Part shown: positions 1 to 11,026 of the stretch, in pieces | Position numbering within the stretch: the stretch's first letter is position 1 | How the letters are laid out: each line of letters starts with the position of its first letter | Assembly: GCA_046328715.1 (NCBI GenBank) | Contig: JAXLWB010000046.1 | Coordinates: forward strand, 1 to 64,000 | Length of the DNA stretch: 64,000 nucleotides | Reading direction: 5' to 3' | DNA from: JAXLWB01 sp046328715 | Lineage (GTDB): Bacteria; Chloroflexota; Anaerolineae; Caldilineales; Caldilineaceae | Notes under the pieces: generated by a model | What the model was told of the DNA's origin: nothing | Database searches by the model: none | The model's input: the letters and a program-made list of their open reading frames with translations, nothing else | Made by a program: the position numbers and the translations under genes

Positions 1-3000
1 AAGGGAACTGCGGAATCGACCATATAGAGCTTGTTGCGCGCCGCATTGGTGACCAGTGGATTGCCAGGGCTGCGCAATGTCCCAGCCTCGGCACGGGCGA
101 TGGAGAGTACTTCGACGGCATGGTCCTCGGTCAACGCCACGCGCACCAGTTGCCCCAGGTTGGCGAAGTAGAGATAGTCGGTCCCGGTGGCTTGCGGCGC
201 GTCCAACTGCCAGTAGAAGGTGTACGGCGCATCATTGCTGGTTAGCCCACTATTGTTCGTGGCCAGGGTATAGTCCCCACCTGCGGTCAGGACAAAGTTG
301 CCTTGGCGACCCGGTTGGACTTGGCCGCGTTCGACACCATCGGCATCAAGCAGGCGCAGCACGCCGCCAGCGGTATTGTCCCAATAGTTGACGGTCAGAC
401 GCTGGCCCGCCGTGGCGCTAAAGTGATAGAAGTCGACATCGCTGGTATTGCACAGCGTGGCGTTGACCAGATTGCTGTTCAGCATTGCAGCCTGGGGTGC
501 CGTGTTGTTCGGCTCCCAGGGGTCGTTGAGGCTACAAGTGCCGTCGGAGACAAGCAGTTGATAGGTCTGGGTTGTGCGCACTAGCGGGCCGTTGAGATCG
601 TTGACCATCACCTTCCACTCGCCACTGGCGTCCAGCACGATCGGTTGTTTGAAGCCACTGGGCGACCAGGCGTTGAAGAACGAACCGTCAGGGCGGTAGA
701 GGTGAAGATCATAGGCGGCAGGGCGCACCGGCAGATCGAAGGTGTACGCTTTCCCCGCAGCAGCACTGAATTTATAGAAGTCGACATCGTTATCGTAACA
801 AAGCGCGCCAGTGATGGGAACGCCCACGGTCAAAGGCGTGGCGTGAGCCTGGTCGTAGTTGCCAGCCAGATCAAACCCGTCGTTGGGATCCACGGTCAGA
901 CATTGGCTGTTGAGCGGCACCGCCGGCGCATCGCTCAGGGCGACGGTCAACGAATACGGATTGGCATTGTTCACCGGCATGTTGCTGAAGACAGCGATGA
1001 CATAGGTTCCATCGCCTTCGTAGTTGCCTACGCTGATGGAGTCGTTGACCAGGCCAACGTTGCGGCTGGTGGCCAGGGTGACGCCGCTGCGTTGGACATA
1101 GAGATCGTAGTCGGCGGGCAGGTTGCTCAGGGTGACGTTTAGCGTCTTGCCGTTCGGTACGGTGACGGTGTAGAAGTCGCGATCCGTAGGCAGCGACGCC
1201 TGGGTCGTACACAGCGCGCCGGTAGTGACACCGACGCCGATCTCCTTGGCCGCAGATGCGCTGTTGTTCGGCTCGTTGAGGTCGTTGAGCAGACAAGGCG
1301 GCGCTGCAAAGGGCGTCCCGGTCATAAGGACGATGTTGCCCTCTGGCCGCTCCAGGATAGCCGGCGCGAACACGGTCGGATTGATCGGCAGGCGCAGACC
1401 ATCGTAAGTGCGGCGGCTGAGATTGGCTGGATAGCTCGCATTGTTGCCATCCAGATCAGTGCGTATGAGATTGTCGTAGCTGACGTAGTAGACAGCGTTC
1501 TCGAACGGTTGCACGATGAGGCCGCGCGCGTCGACGCCCAGGAAACTGGTGAGGGCAAGCACCTGGGTGCCGTCAGCGTTGGCCCAGAAGAGGGTGCCTC
1601 CATCCACGGTGGGGTCAATCCAGTAGATCTTCTGAGCATAGGGATCGAGCGCCAGGTAGCGAATCAGCGATCCCGGCTGCGCGGCGTAGACGGTTTCACG
1701 GTTGCTGCCGTCGAGATCGCTGCGAAAGATGAACTCCTGGCGCTGCCAGACGTCGCCTCCCACCCAAAGCAGCTTACGTCGTATCGGATCGACCAGCAGC
1801 CCGCGTTGGCCAACAATTCCCGATACAATCGTACGGGCGTCGCTGCCGTCGGCCTTGGCGCTTTTGATGTTGGTGAGTACAAAGTTGTTGATCTCCGACC
1901 AGTAGATACGCCCCGTGCTTTCGTCCACAGCCAGTTGCAAGCGATCCTGTCGAGAGCTCGTGTTCGGATTGGCATTGGCGATCTGGACGCGACCTGTGCC
2001 ATCGCTATTCATGGCAACCACGTTGTCCAGCATATCGACCAGGAACATTTTGCCACGCGTCGGGTCCGCCGCCATGACTGTACCGCCATTGCCGTTGAGG
2101 AAGATCGGTTCCAGGCTGTAGTCGCCGAAGAGTGGCAGGCGCAGTAGGAAGTTGTTGCTGCCGTAATAGACATAGGGCAGACCCGATAGCGCACTCAGCG
2201 TAGGTGCGGCGGTGACACGGCTGTGAGTGGCACTATTGTTGATCGGGTTGCGTTCAGGCGTGTTAGAGGCGACACTCACTGTGGTCGTCAGCGGGTGTGC
2301 CGTCGTGGTGTTAATGGTGGCGCTGATCGAGAGCGAGCGTTGTGTCAGACCGACAAAGCGATCCAGATTGCAGGTGATGGATGCGCCACTGTTCGTACAA
2401 GAGCCGTTCGATCCACTGTAGGTTGCGCCGCTGGGCAACGTCACGGTCAGTACCGTATTGTCGGCGGACAGGGCAGCATCGTTGCGCAGGCTGACGTCGT
2501 AGCGCACGCTGCCGCCGTTGACCACCACGGTTGAGGGCGAGGTGATACCCACGGCTAGATCGGCGCTCTGTTCCACGGTCTGGGTCGTCTCCACCACCGC
2601 CATCGCAGTGATGGTGCTGCTGCTGCGACGGCTGCTTCCACCAGCGGCGGGCGTATCGTCCACAAAGGTGGTAAAGCGGCTGAATTGGTCATCTTTCTCG
2701 CCGCGCACAATCTGCGTATCCAGCGTTACGAAGAGCCCCGCAGCGGCTTTATCGACGTAGAGTTGCGGCAGCGGCGTGGTACGCAGACCGTTGAGGTTGC
2801 CACCTGTCAATGCAAGCGGGGCCACGGTGAAGGTAGTGGAAACGGGCGCACGACCGTAAACACCTGAGTTTACCCCGTCGGCATTGACAGCCGTCCAGTA
2901 GAGGACGCCGTTGCGCACAGCCATGGATTCGACGTCGAAGCCATCGCTGCCCGATGAAAGACAAGTTGTGGGATCTTGCCCGTTGCCCACGCCAGCGCCC

Positions 3001-6000
3001 AGGTTGTTGTAGAAGTTGGCGTAGGCGCAGCCGTTACCCACCCCAGCAAAGAATGACGGATTGGCACCATTGAGATCGGTGGTGACGATCAGTGTATGTT
3101 TGAATTTCTGTCCAACGCGCAGGCCAGCATTGAATTCGGCTAGCGTCAGGCGTTGGCGTCGTTCGCTCAAGTAGAGGCGACCATTGGCACTGTCCACCAC
3201 CACATCGCCGATCTGCATCACATCCAGCGCACCGCCGATAAAGCGTGTGTCGGGCGGCATCGAGTAGACCACCTGTTTGAGCGTGCCGTCGAGGTTGGCC
3301 CACCAGAGTTGATAGCCCTGCGTCCAGTAGAGTTTGTTGCCGGTCGGGTCAATCGCGATCTGTAAGGCTTCGGCGGCGTAGGCATTGAGACCGCCGATCA
3401 CCTGTTCCACACCGTTGCCGTCGAGATTGGCGCGCCAGATGCCTGCGCTTTGGCTGTCGCCTTCCGTCTTTTCGGCCCAGTAGAGCTTGCTGTAGCTTTC
3501 GTCCACCACAATGTCGAGAATCTGCTTGCCTTCGCGCTCAATCAGTCGGACGCGGTTCTTGGGATCGCTCAGGTTGGCGCGTTCGATGGCATTGGGTAGC
3601 GTGCCAAAGGGGCTGAGCGTATTCTGGCTGGTACCAAGGTAAGCCACCGCCTGCGACGGAAGCGCCGCCGCACAGTGACCATACTCGTCGCAGGCAGTAG
3701 CGGAGACAAGACTGGTCTGGAAGCCAGGGCGCGTACATTGGGCCACAATCTCGGCCAGGTCTTTTGTATTGGTGTAGGTGCCGGCGTTTGTGCCAGCAAA
3801 ACTCAACAGGGTCGGGTCGACGGCGTAGCGCAACTGATCAGGCTTTAATTGGCAGACAAATTGGTAGTTGTCAGCGCTCAGATTATCGTCACGTACCGTG
3901 GCGCTGTAGATCGTGGTGGCGGCACTGCCTGTGCCTGTGTAGACCACACTCAGATCGAAGGTGGGGAGCTTCGTGTCGATGGTGGTGCGCAGTTGCGGCC
4001 AGTCGCCACGACTTTCGCCGCGGTTACCCAGGCTATCTACCGCACGCATGTCGATCTGATAGTAGCCTTCTAGCCCACTCGGAACCGTGAACGCCCAGGA
4101 GTTGCCAATCAGGGTTGCCGGTTGCCAGCGTCGATAAAGGGTGGTCACCGATGCCGTAGACAGCTCGCTGTTATAGATGACAAAGTCGTCCAGCGCGCCC
4201 GTGAAGAAGGGCGTCGTCGCAGCGGCGGCATGGCCGACGAGGACGCGATCCTGTGCGCTGAAGGTCGAGGCGGTAGTGGGACTGCTCACGGCCAGGGTGC
4301 CGTCGAGATAAAGTCTGTTGCCGCCTGCGCCCAACGTGTGAACCACCTGATGCCAGTTATTGTCAGCGTAGTTCTTGCCGCCGGAACAGCGCGTTTCCGG
4401 GCTAGCGCCTACTTGCACTGCGGAACAGACATTGCCGCTGGCGAGGAAGAGATCGCGGTCATGGCCAGTCTGTGATGGGTATTGTCCGGCAATGGCGCTG
4501 AAGAGGCCGCAGTTGGCACAGCTTGTCTTGAACCAGAAGGCAGTGGTCAAGCCGCTTTCAGGCAGATCCAACGTCTCGAACGTGCGCAGCAGATCGTTGC
4601 CGTCGAAGCTAACTGCCGTGCCATCAGTGCCTGAAACGCCGCTCGTGGGACAGCTTTGGTCAAGACAGAAGATGCGGGCTGCGTTGGTTGCGTTGTTGCG
4701 GAAGAGTACAGTCGACGGCAGATCGTTGAGCGGCAATTGCAACAAGGTCTCTTCGGTCGAGAAGACGGTAGAAGCGTCAACAAAGGCATACTCAACGCCA
4801 GCAACCGAGGAGTAGGTATCCTGCACCGTACCGGTAAAGACAGTGCTATCGTTGACCCGATCATCGTCGCGGTGTGAGCGCAGGGTCACCACAGGCGGCG
4901 ACATATCGATAACGAAGGGGATTACCTTTACCGTGGGGTTGCCGTCGGGCAAGGCGTTGTCGCGGGCGGTGACAGTGAGTGTATAGAGACCCGAAGGGCT
5001 AGGATCAGCGTTGATGCTGCTATCATCGAAGGCGTAGATCACATTCCACGCACCGTTTCCGGCGATCTGAGTAGGGGTGATAACCTGATTGGAATTGCCG
5101 CCAATCTGCAAGTTCACCGATTGGATGCCAGCGCCATCGTCTGTAGCACTGCCGCTGAGTTGGATCGTCCACTGATTTTGGGCATTACGCTGTAAGCGGC
5201 GCAGCTCGCCTGAATTTAGGCTCACATTCAAGCTGGGAGCGATGCCGTCAACGTTCAGGCTAAGGTTGGCCGAACTGCTGTTATTGACGGCGTCAAAAGC
5301 GCGCACATCAATGGGAAAAGAGCGAACGTTGTTAGGCGTATCCACGGCCAAGGCCCACAGGTTAGTCCCGGTGGCAGTAGTAAGTCCACCACCGTTGACA
5401 GCTACCTCCACCTTGGAGATGGCCGAAGTGGGATCGCTGGCGGTGCCGCCGATGATGACGGTGCGTCCTGGCTGCACGAAGGCGCCCTGCGTCAGCGCCG
5501 GGATGTTGGGCGAGTCGCTATCAATGATCACCTGCACTGGCTGATCGAGAATAAGATCATCAGCAGGGCCGCTGGCTGTCTGGCCCACAGCAACGAGATC
5601 CGCAGCCAGGGCGGTATTGATGTTGAAGGTGCCGTTGGCAGCAGCAGCCCGCCCCGTGAGAACGATGTTACTTTGCGTGGTGGGCAGCAGGGTGAAGTTG
5701 CGAGTTTGCGCTGCGCCACCCAATTGGGCGGGCAACGTTGATGTGAAAGTACCCACGGCCAGCAATGCCTTGGTTGCATCCGAGCCGTTGAGGACTGTTG
5801 TAGTGACGGTAGTGTTTTGGTTGACAGCGAAGACGCGGTCAGCATCATCGACAGTGGTATAGAGGCGGGCCGGCGCATCATTGAAAGCCCGTGGGCTAAA
5901 GGGATAACGCACAGGATCGAGGGTATTGAGGCGGCGTTCCACGCCGTCGCTCATGCCATCATGATCGCTGTCGCGGTCGAGCGGATTGCTGGTGACGAAG

Positions 6001-9000
6001 ACCGTCAGGTTACTAAGTCTCAGCGTATAGCCATTGACCTCGTCAAAATCCGCAATGCCGTCGCCATCACTGTCGGCTTTGCGCGGGTCAGTCTGATAGC
6101 GCATTTCGAGGGCGTCATTGAGGTTGTCGTTATCGGCGTCGGCGATACTCGGATTGAAGCCGTAGCCGCGCTTGATGCCGTACTCGTATTCGATGCTGTC
6201 GGGCACGCCGTCGCCGTCAGTGTCCCACCTGCTTTGATCGGGGTCGATGGTCTTGCCCAGCCCGTCGCCGTCGGGGTCGATCTGCTCGCCCAGTTCGCCC
6301 CAGGTGACGAATTCGTCCAGTGTAGCGGGCAGGATGTCGAGGATAAACGATTGACCCAGATCGCTGCTGTTAGTCGACTTGGCCACCTTGTGGACACAGA
6401 CACCGAACCAGCAGTCGTAGCGGGGCAGGGCCAGACCCGTATTGAGGTAGAGCGAAAACTGCTGATTGATCCCGGCTTTATTGAACGAATAAAGGCCCGA
6501 GGTGAGACTGTCGTAGCGCTCCCCTTGGTAGATCAACTTGGATTGACTGGTAGGCACTAGCCAACCAACCACCGGCGAGGGCACACTTGCATCGACCCGG
6601 CCATAGTTGCTGACATAGGGCCACTGGCTCTGGTTGAGCTCGGTGGCGATCTTACGTTCAGCGTTGTCAAGCGAGTATTTCACCGTGGTCGAGCGCAGAT
6701 CTTCGGGGGTAAAGAAGCTGGGCCAATGGTAGATGACGCCTGGTTCCGGCTCGGCATGGCGGATGTAGGTGTAGAGATCGACCTGGAAGCGGGTGCTGTT
6801 GCCTGCCACCAGCCCACGCTCCGGCTGAGTCAGGCGAATCTGAGCGTCCTTAATGTTGGTGATGGAGGGATCGGCTTTGGTGTCGATCATGACAGCACCG
6901 GTGTAGATCCACTCGGTGAGCAGTTTGGTCATCGATTCGGAGATGCCCAGGCTACAGGCGAGCTTCACGCCTGCTTTACAGATGATCAACGCAATGAGGT
7001 CAAACACTGCAAAGACGGCCTGAATAATGGCCCCGACAACGGTAAGCGACAAAAAGAAGGTGATGATAATCATCACAGTGCTGGCAATCGCTCCGGCCAG
7101 CAGATTGTTGAACTCGATACTGTCGGTCGATAGTCCGCCCTTGCCCCAAGCGGCAAAAAAGAGTGCCCAGGTGACAACAATGCCGATGACTGCGCCAACA
7201 GCACTGGCCTTGGCCGTACTTGAACTAAGCGAGTGGCTGAAACCTAAGGTTAACGCTACCGGATCGGCACCGATTGAAGGCAGCGTACGGAAAGTCGTGA
7301 GAACGTTTCGGAAGGTGAAGACAGCATTGAGCGTGTCGTTCGCGGCTTTCATGGTTGCCAAAAGGATCTGTCCAGCCGTTTCGGTTCCCTTGATATTGCT
7401 CAGGATGAGGCCAATTGTAAACCCTATCAGCATTGGCACGACCAGCACCTGGCGATAACGAGCGATATCATTGGTAATCTGTGTTTCAATATTATATTTA
7501 TACGCCTTACCAGTAGTCGAGACAGATCCTAAACTTCCGTATACATCTTCAAGCAACGTCGTTACGTCTACATTCTCCGAACCGCTTACCTTGGCGGTAA
7601 ATACCTCGGCACACAATTCACTCCAGAGCTTCTCAGTGAGACCCGTGCTCTTGACCATGTTATCTAAAGCTAGATAGGGTACCATCTTCGCACTCGAAGA
7701 AAAGGCCTGAATGTAAGTCTGGCGCATGCTTTCGTCGCTAACGTCGATGCCTTTGAGCCCCCCAATAACGCCACTGTTGGTGAGGGCGCTGGTCAGCCCT
7801 GTAGATCCATTTTGAGAGAGGACGTTGTCTTTACCCTGGACAGCATTCATGGTGATGAACACAACGGCTGACTGTTCGCCTACTGTAACCGTGGGTGCTG
7901 TCGATGCGCCAACGTTGGTTTGGGGGTAGCGCGTTTCTAGTTCTTTGAGATGGTCTTCTGGGGTCTGGCGTGTCCAACGGTTTCCCGCGCTGTCGAACTG
8001 GTAGGGAGAGAGGGTGTAGCCTCCAGTAATGGTCTCGGCTACAGCACCTAGATTGAGCGTCAGATTGCGACCATTCCAGACGACGCTGTTGTTGCCAGCA
8101 GCGCGCACATCGACGTTGCTAGCGCGGAAGTGTTGTTCGCGCACAAAGAGAAGCGAAGGTTTGGTCGCCGCAGTGTTGCGGAAATGGGCGTCAAGGATCG
8201 CAGGTGCGTACTGACTGCCTGTAATCATGATGGCTTCGTCTTCGTGGGCAAAGCTGTGAGTTTCCACACGCAGACGGTTGGCCGCAATCCCCCAGCGTTG
8301 ACCGTCGGTGAGGCCAATGTTGCTCTGGCTGTCCCAGCGTTGCTTGATGACAGGGATGGTGATGTCGCGCTGACCGTCGCCGATGCAGTTGCCGGCGTTG
8401 TCGGTGAGATCACAGTCGCGGTTGAGCATAAAGCTCGCATCAAGCCCCAAGGTCATCTGCAGCAGGGCGTCGTCTTCGTTGACATTGTTGTCAGTGGCTG
8501 GGTCTTCGTAGACGATAGCCATGTCCATGCCTCGATCCTCGCGAACATTGAGGCCGGTGAGGTAAAAATCGGTGTAATAGGCGTAGAGGACGGTGGCTTG
8601 ATCCTGACCCATGCCGTTGCCATCCTTGAGTGCCTTATCGGCAGCTTCGGGAGAGTTGTAGGTCTCGTTGAGGGTCTGCACCAACCAACTGAGCCGAATC
8701 TGTTCGGGTTTCCAGGTGGCGGCGTTCTGGTAGATGAGTTGGGTGCTAAAGGCGACTTTGTTGCCGGTGATGCTATCTTCGACAAGGGTAAGCGGCGCAT
8801 AGAGTAGATAGCCGCCATTGCCTGCTGGGCGCACGTTGATGCCATATTTATTCAGTAGATCAGTGTCGATGGCACCATTGCTTGTGCGTGGCAAACTGCT
8901 CTGATCGGGCAGCGTCACTTCGAGCATGGGCACGATCTTGATATCGCCGTTGTCGTCGGGACTCATATTGCAGTTGCTGCCGCCGCTCTTTTTGCAATAG

Positions 9001-10769
9001 TCAAAGAAGGTTTTGTTGTCCCAGTCCTGCATGTTGCCCTTCTCGTCATGCGGCCAGTTGAGGACATTGAAGGCATACCAGAGTTGGTTGGGGTTGGTGG
9101 GGCGCAGTTGCAGGTTGACGTAGGTGTAGCGGTTGGCTTGCAGACCATCGACGGTGAGCGTCAGCGGGTTGCTCTGGCTAAAGGCGATCAGGTTGCCGCC
9201 ATTGTCCTTGCTGGCGACGAGGCGTGAAATATCAATATTATCCGGTACATTATCGCCGTCATCGTCGAAATCGTAGAGGTCAGGCGTGCCGTCGCCGTCG
9301 CTGTCGGGAGCGCTGGGATTCCACTCCATGCTATCAATCGCACCGTCATTATTGCTGTCAGCCCACAAGGGATTGCCGTACCAGGTCTTTCCGTTGTAGC
9401 TGAAGCCGACTACCTCGTCGCGATCGGAGATGGTGTCGAAGTCAGTGTCGACAGAATAGGGATTGCTGCCAATCAGTGCTTCTACCTGATCCGTCAACCC
9501 GTCGCCGTCGGAGTCGAGGGTGGTCGATTGGAGCGCAGGAACGGCATCCGCCAGGTTGAGCGCAGCTTCAGGGGGGCGATAGGGGCCAGCGGCACGCATC
9601 GAAGCCTGAATATCCTGGGCGGTTTTCTCAAGCTCTGTCCCCTTGGCCAGTTCCTTCTGTTGCGTCTGTGCCACACTCAAACGATCCAGCGCAACAGTCG
9701 CCGCCTGGGCTTGTAGCGTGGGTGTCACCACGATGGCGATTAGCGTCGCAACCGTGACACCAAAGCGCGTACGGTTGCCAGGGCGGACCACGAGAGCCAT
9801 ACCCAACAGCGTCAGCGAGAAAAGCCCCATGCTCGTAGCAAGCCCAGAAGGGGACGGGAGTTGCGTACTGGCCAAAGCCTTGACCAGCGACTGTGCGCCC
9901 GGGATGGCAGCCAGCAACGGTGGATCGCTTTGGTAATTGGTGAAGTGAATATCCATCACGGCCTCGGAGCGGTTGTCGGCTCCAGCGGCAGGCGGGATGG
10001 AAAGATTTACCTTTTGGCGTACCGGCAACCCTCGCTCATCGACCCACAGTTCACCCGAGCCAGTGGTTTGGACCAAGTGATCTGGAAGCTGGAGCGTTGC
10101 CCCAAGCGGTAATTTGCCACTGCGCGATAGTTGCTCCTGATAGAGGTTGACCATTTTCTGGGCGTAGGCATGGCTGTCGAGGTCAAAGGTGTAGGCAGTC
10201 AGGTGGAGGCACTCTGTGCCTGTACAACCGTCGTCGCTCTTGCCAGCGGACGATTTGTCTGCTAGGACGATATTCTTCGCCATGTCGATAAACGACAAAA
10301 AGTCCCCGCCCGGTGCAAAGGCGACGGCAGCGTCTTCGTTGGATGACTGCCACTCGCCATCACCGGTACGGGTTTGCACGCTACCATCCAGCACACGCAC
10401 TTGGTAGGCAGCCGAACGGTCGGCCACACTGATGCCGCCGCCCCACATCGCCATTTGCAAGTTCTGTTTGCGCAGATTGTTGCTGCCTTCCAGATAGAGG
10501 CTGTCGGTTTTGCTGAAGCGCCCGATATTGCCAGCCGTCGCCAGAGGAATCGTCTTGACCGTGACATCGGCAGAGAAGTCGTACTGTTTGCTGTTACGGA
10601 CGTTGTCCCAAACCTGTGCCACCTGTGCGGCAGCTTGCATCGGTCGTCCTGCACTGGTTGCCATTGCGATGGCTCCCCACCATTGCTGAGAGACCAACAA
10701 GCCCAGCAACAACATGAACGCGCAAATCACACTCTTTCGCCCAAATTTGGAAGTCCGTTTGTTGCTCAT
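1..10769 (-). CDS. Giant modular exported protein, 3' end cut by window edge
   Basis: One frame stays open from the ATG at 10769 to the left edge (3589 codons, no stop), so the C-terminus is missing. An AAGGAAAC ribosome site precedes the start. Order seen: basic then hydrophobic signal or anchor (residues 1-35); a globular domain to about 290 that recalls LppX/LolA-like lipoprotein folds (inference); hydrophobic helices about 303-345; thrombospondin-3 type calcium motifs such as DSDGDGLTD (about 415-515); further hydrophobic helices about 1105-1126, 1189-1210 and 1221-1272; a second TSP3 cluster (about 1495-1605); Ig-like segments (about 1745-1960); a LamG/concanavalin-like region (about 1975-2220); YWTD propeller repeats (about 2405-2700, e.g. 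KLYWTQGYQLWWANLDGT); a DUF11-like domain (about 2730-2850); a second YWTD propeller (about 2870-3135); three prepeptidase C-terminal (PPC)-type domains (about 3160-3510); then the start of another propeller. Probably a surface adhesin or scaffold. The function is unknown. Confidence 0.85.
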   Translation of the reverse strand, partial: MSNKRTSKFGRKSVICAFMLLLGLLVSQQWWGAIAMATSAGRPMQAAAQVAQVWDNVRNSKQYDFSADVTVKTIPLATAGNIGRFSKTDSLYLEGSNNLRKQNLQMAMWGGGISVADRSAAYQVRVLDGSVQTRTGDGEWQSSNEDAAVAFAPGGDFLSFIDMAKNIVLADKSSAGKSDDGCTGTECLHLTAYTFDLDSHAYAQKMVNLYQEQLSRSGKLPLGATLQLPDHLVQTTGSGELWVDERGLPVRQKVNLSIPPAAGADNRSEAVMDIHFTNYQSDPPLLAAIPGAQSLVKALASTQLPSPSGLATSMGLFSLTLLGMALVVRPGNRTRFGVTVATLIAIVVTPTLQAQAATVALDRLSVAQTQQKELAKGTELEKTAQDIQASMRAAGPYRPPEAALNLADAVPALQSTTLDSDGDGLTDQVEALIGSNPYSVDTDFDTISDRDEVVGFSYNGKTWYGNPLWADSNNDGAIDSMEWNPSAPDSDGDGTPDLYDFDDDGDNVPDNIDISRLVASKDNGGNLIAFSQSNPLTLTVDGLQANRYTYVNLQLRPTNPNQLWYAFNVLNWPHDEKGNMQDWDNKTFFDYCKKSGGSNCNMSPDDNGDIKIVPMLEVTLPDQSSLPRTSNGAIDTDLLNKYGINVRPAGNGGYLLYAPLTLVEDSITGNKVAFSTQLIYQNAATWKPEQIRLSWLVQTLNETYNSPEAADKALKDGNGMGQDQATVLYAYYTDFYLTGLNVREDRGMDMAIVYEDPATDNNVNEDDALLQMTLGLDASFMLNRDCDLTDNAGNCIGDGQRDITIPVIKQRWDSQSNIGLTDGQRWGIAANRLRVETHSFAHEDEAIMITGSQYAPAILDAHFRNTAATKPSLLFVREQHFRASNVDVRAAGNNSVVWNGRNLTLNLGAVAETITGGYTLSPYQFDSAGNRWTRQTPEDHLKELETRYPQTNVGASTAPTVTVGEQSAVVFITMNAVQGKDNVLSQNGSTGLTSALTNSGVIGGLKGIDVSDESMRQTYIQAFSSSAKMVPYLALDNMVKSTGLTEKLWSELCAEVFTAKVSGSENVDVTTLLEDVYGSLGSVSTTGKAYKYNIETQITNDIARYRQVLVVPMLIGFTIGLILSNIKGTETAGQILLATMKAANDTLNAVFTFRNVLTTFRTLPSIGADPVALTLGFSHSLSSSTAKASAVGAVIGIVVTWALFFAAWGKGGLSTDSIEFNNLLAGAIASTVMIIITFFLSLTVVGAIIQAVFAVFDLIALIICKAGVKLACSLGISESMTKLLTEWIYTGAVMIDTKADPSITNIKDAQIRLTQPERGLVAGNSTRFQVDLYTYIRHAEPEPGVIYHWPSFFTPEDLRSTTVKYSLDNAERKIATELNQSQWPYVSNYGRVDASVPSPVVGWLVPTSQSKLIYQGERYDSLTSGLYSFNKAGINQQFSLYLNTGLALPRYDCWFGVCVHKVAKSTNSSDLGQSFILDILPATLDEFVTWGELGEQIDPDGDGLGKTIDPDQSRWDTDGDGVPDSIEYEYGIKRGYGFNPSIADADNDNLNDALEMRYQTDPRKADSDGDGIADFDEVNGYTLRLSNLTVFVTSNPLDRDSDHDGMSDGVERRLNTLDPVRYPFSPRAFNDAPARLYTTVDDADRVFAVNQNTTVTTTVLNGSDATKALLAVGTFTSTLPAQLGGAAQTRNFTLLPTTQSNIVLTGRAAAANGTFNINTALAADLVAVGQTASGPADDLILDQPVQVIIDSDSPNIPALTQGAFVQPGRTVIIGGTASDPTSAISKVEVAVNGGGLTTATGTNLWALAVDTPNNVRSFPIDVRAFDAVNNSSSANLSLNVDGIAPSLNVSLNSGELRRLQRNAQNQWTIQLSGSATDDGAGIQSVNLQIGGNSNQVITPTQIAGNGAWNVIYAFDDSSINADPSPSGLYTLTVTARDNALPDGNPTVKVIPFVIDMSPPVVTLRSHRDDDRVNDSTVFTGTVQDTYSSVAGVEYAFVDASTVFSTEETLLQLPLNDLPSTVLFRNNATNAARIFCLDQSCPTSGVSGTDGTAVSFDGNDLLRTFETLDLPESGLTTAFWFKTSCANCGLFSAIAGQYPSQTGHDRDLFLASGNVCSAVQVGASPETRCSGGKNYADNNWHQVVHTLGAGGNRLYLDGTLAVSSPTTASTFSAQDRVLVGHAAAATTPFFTGALDDFVIYNSELSTASVTTLYRRWQPATLIGNSWAFTVPSGLEGYYQIDMRAVDSLGNRGESRGDWPQLRTTIDTKLPTFDLSVVYTGTGSAATTIYSATVRDDNLSADNYQFVCQLKPDQLRYAVDPTLLSFAGTNAGTYTNTKDLAEIVAQCTRPGFQTSLVSATACDEYGHCAAALPSQAVAYLGTSQNTLSPFGTLPNAIERANLSDPKNRVRLIEREGKQILDIVVDESYSKLYWAEKTEGDSQSAGIWRANLDGNGVEQVIGGLNAYAAEALQIAIDPTGNKLYWTQGYQLWWANLDGTLKQVVYSMPPDTRFIGGALDVMQIGDVVVDSANGRLYLSERRQRLTLAEFNAGLRVGQKFKHTLIVTTDLNGANPSFFAGVGNGCAYANFYNNLGAGVGNGQDPTTCLSSGSDGFDVESMAVRNGVLYWTAVNADGVNSGVYGRAPVSTTFTVAPLALTGGNLNGLRTTPLPQLYVDKAAAGLFVTLDTQIVRGEKDDQFSRFTTFVDDTPAAGGSSRRSSSTITAMAVVETTQTVEQSADLAVGITSPSTVVVNGGSVRYDVSLRNDAALSADNTVLTVTLPSGATYSGSNGSCTNSGASITCNLDRFVGLTQRSLSISATINTTTAHPLTTTVSVASNTPERNPINNSATHSRVTAAPTLSALSGLPYVYYGSNNFLLRLPLFGDYSLEPIFLNGNGGTVMAADPTRGKMFLVDMLDNVVAMNSDGTGRVQIANANPNTSSRQDRLQLAVDESTGRIYWSEINNFVLTNIKSAKADGSDARTIVSGIVGQRGLLVDPIRRKLLWVGGDVWQRQEFIFRSDLDGSNRETVYAAQPGSLIRYLALDPYAQKIYWIDPTVDGGTLFWANADGTQVLALTSFLGVDARGLIVQPFENAVYYVSYDNLIRTDLDGNNASYPANLSRRTYDGLRLPINPTVFAPAILERPEGNIVLMTGTPFAAPPCLLNDLNEPNNSASAAKEIGVGVTTGALCTTQASLPTDRDFYTVTVPNGKTLNVTLSNLPADYDLYVQRSGVTLATSRNVGLVNDSISVGNYEGDGTYVIAVFSNMPVNNANPYSLTVALSDAPAVPLNSQCLTVDPNDGFDLAGNYDQAHATPLTVGVPITGALCYDNDVDFYKFSAAAGKAYTFDLPVRPAAYDLHLYRPDGSFFNAWSPSGFKQPIVLDASGEWKVMVNDLNGPLVRTTQTYQLLVSDGTCSLNDPWEPNNTAPQAAMLNSNLVNATLCNTSDVDFYHFSATAGQRLTVNYWDNTAGGVLRLLDADGVERGQVQPGRQGNFVLTAGGDYTLATNNSGLTSNDAPYTFYWQLDAPQATGTDYLYFANLGQLVRVALTEDHAVEVLSIARAEAGTLRSPGNPLVTNAARNKLYMVDSAVP

Positions 10770-10827
10770 CTGAAGTTTCCTTAAATAAAAACAGCTCTAC
10801 ATAACGACTTTTTCTCTATTGCGGCTA

Positions 10828-10848
10828 CCGTAGCTACGGAGTATACTT
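10828..10848 (-). promoter_or_regulatory. Possible promoter/operator of the giant gene
   Basis: About 60-80 nt upstream of the giant gene's ATG there is a perfect 12-bp palindrome, CCGTAGCTACGG (10828-10839). A TATACT hexamer that could act as a -10 box on the minus strand overlaps its edge. I could not find a convincing -35 at 16-18 nt. The palindrome just downstream of the -10 would be a suitable operator position. This is a weak call resting on motif placement only. Confidence 0.3.
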
Positions 10849-11026
10849 AACCTGAAGACTTATGGTGCGCAATCGCATTCTACGCTCAACATCTACTAAC
10901 GCGCGACATACGAAATCGCTCTTCCCCTACTTGTAAAAGGCCCTTACAAAAAACAAATAGCCTGGTTCCAAAGTGTACAACAGTGGCTCAAGCGATTTCG
11001 TGGGAATCGTTTTATCCTGAAATCGC

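Noticed and set aside
5817..8807. Long plus-strand open frames (for example 5817-6560 and 8130-8807) opposite the giant gene
   Set aside because: They lie antisense to a continuous 3589-codon frame with clear domains; their translations show no family pattern and are compositional shadows.
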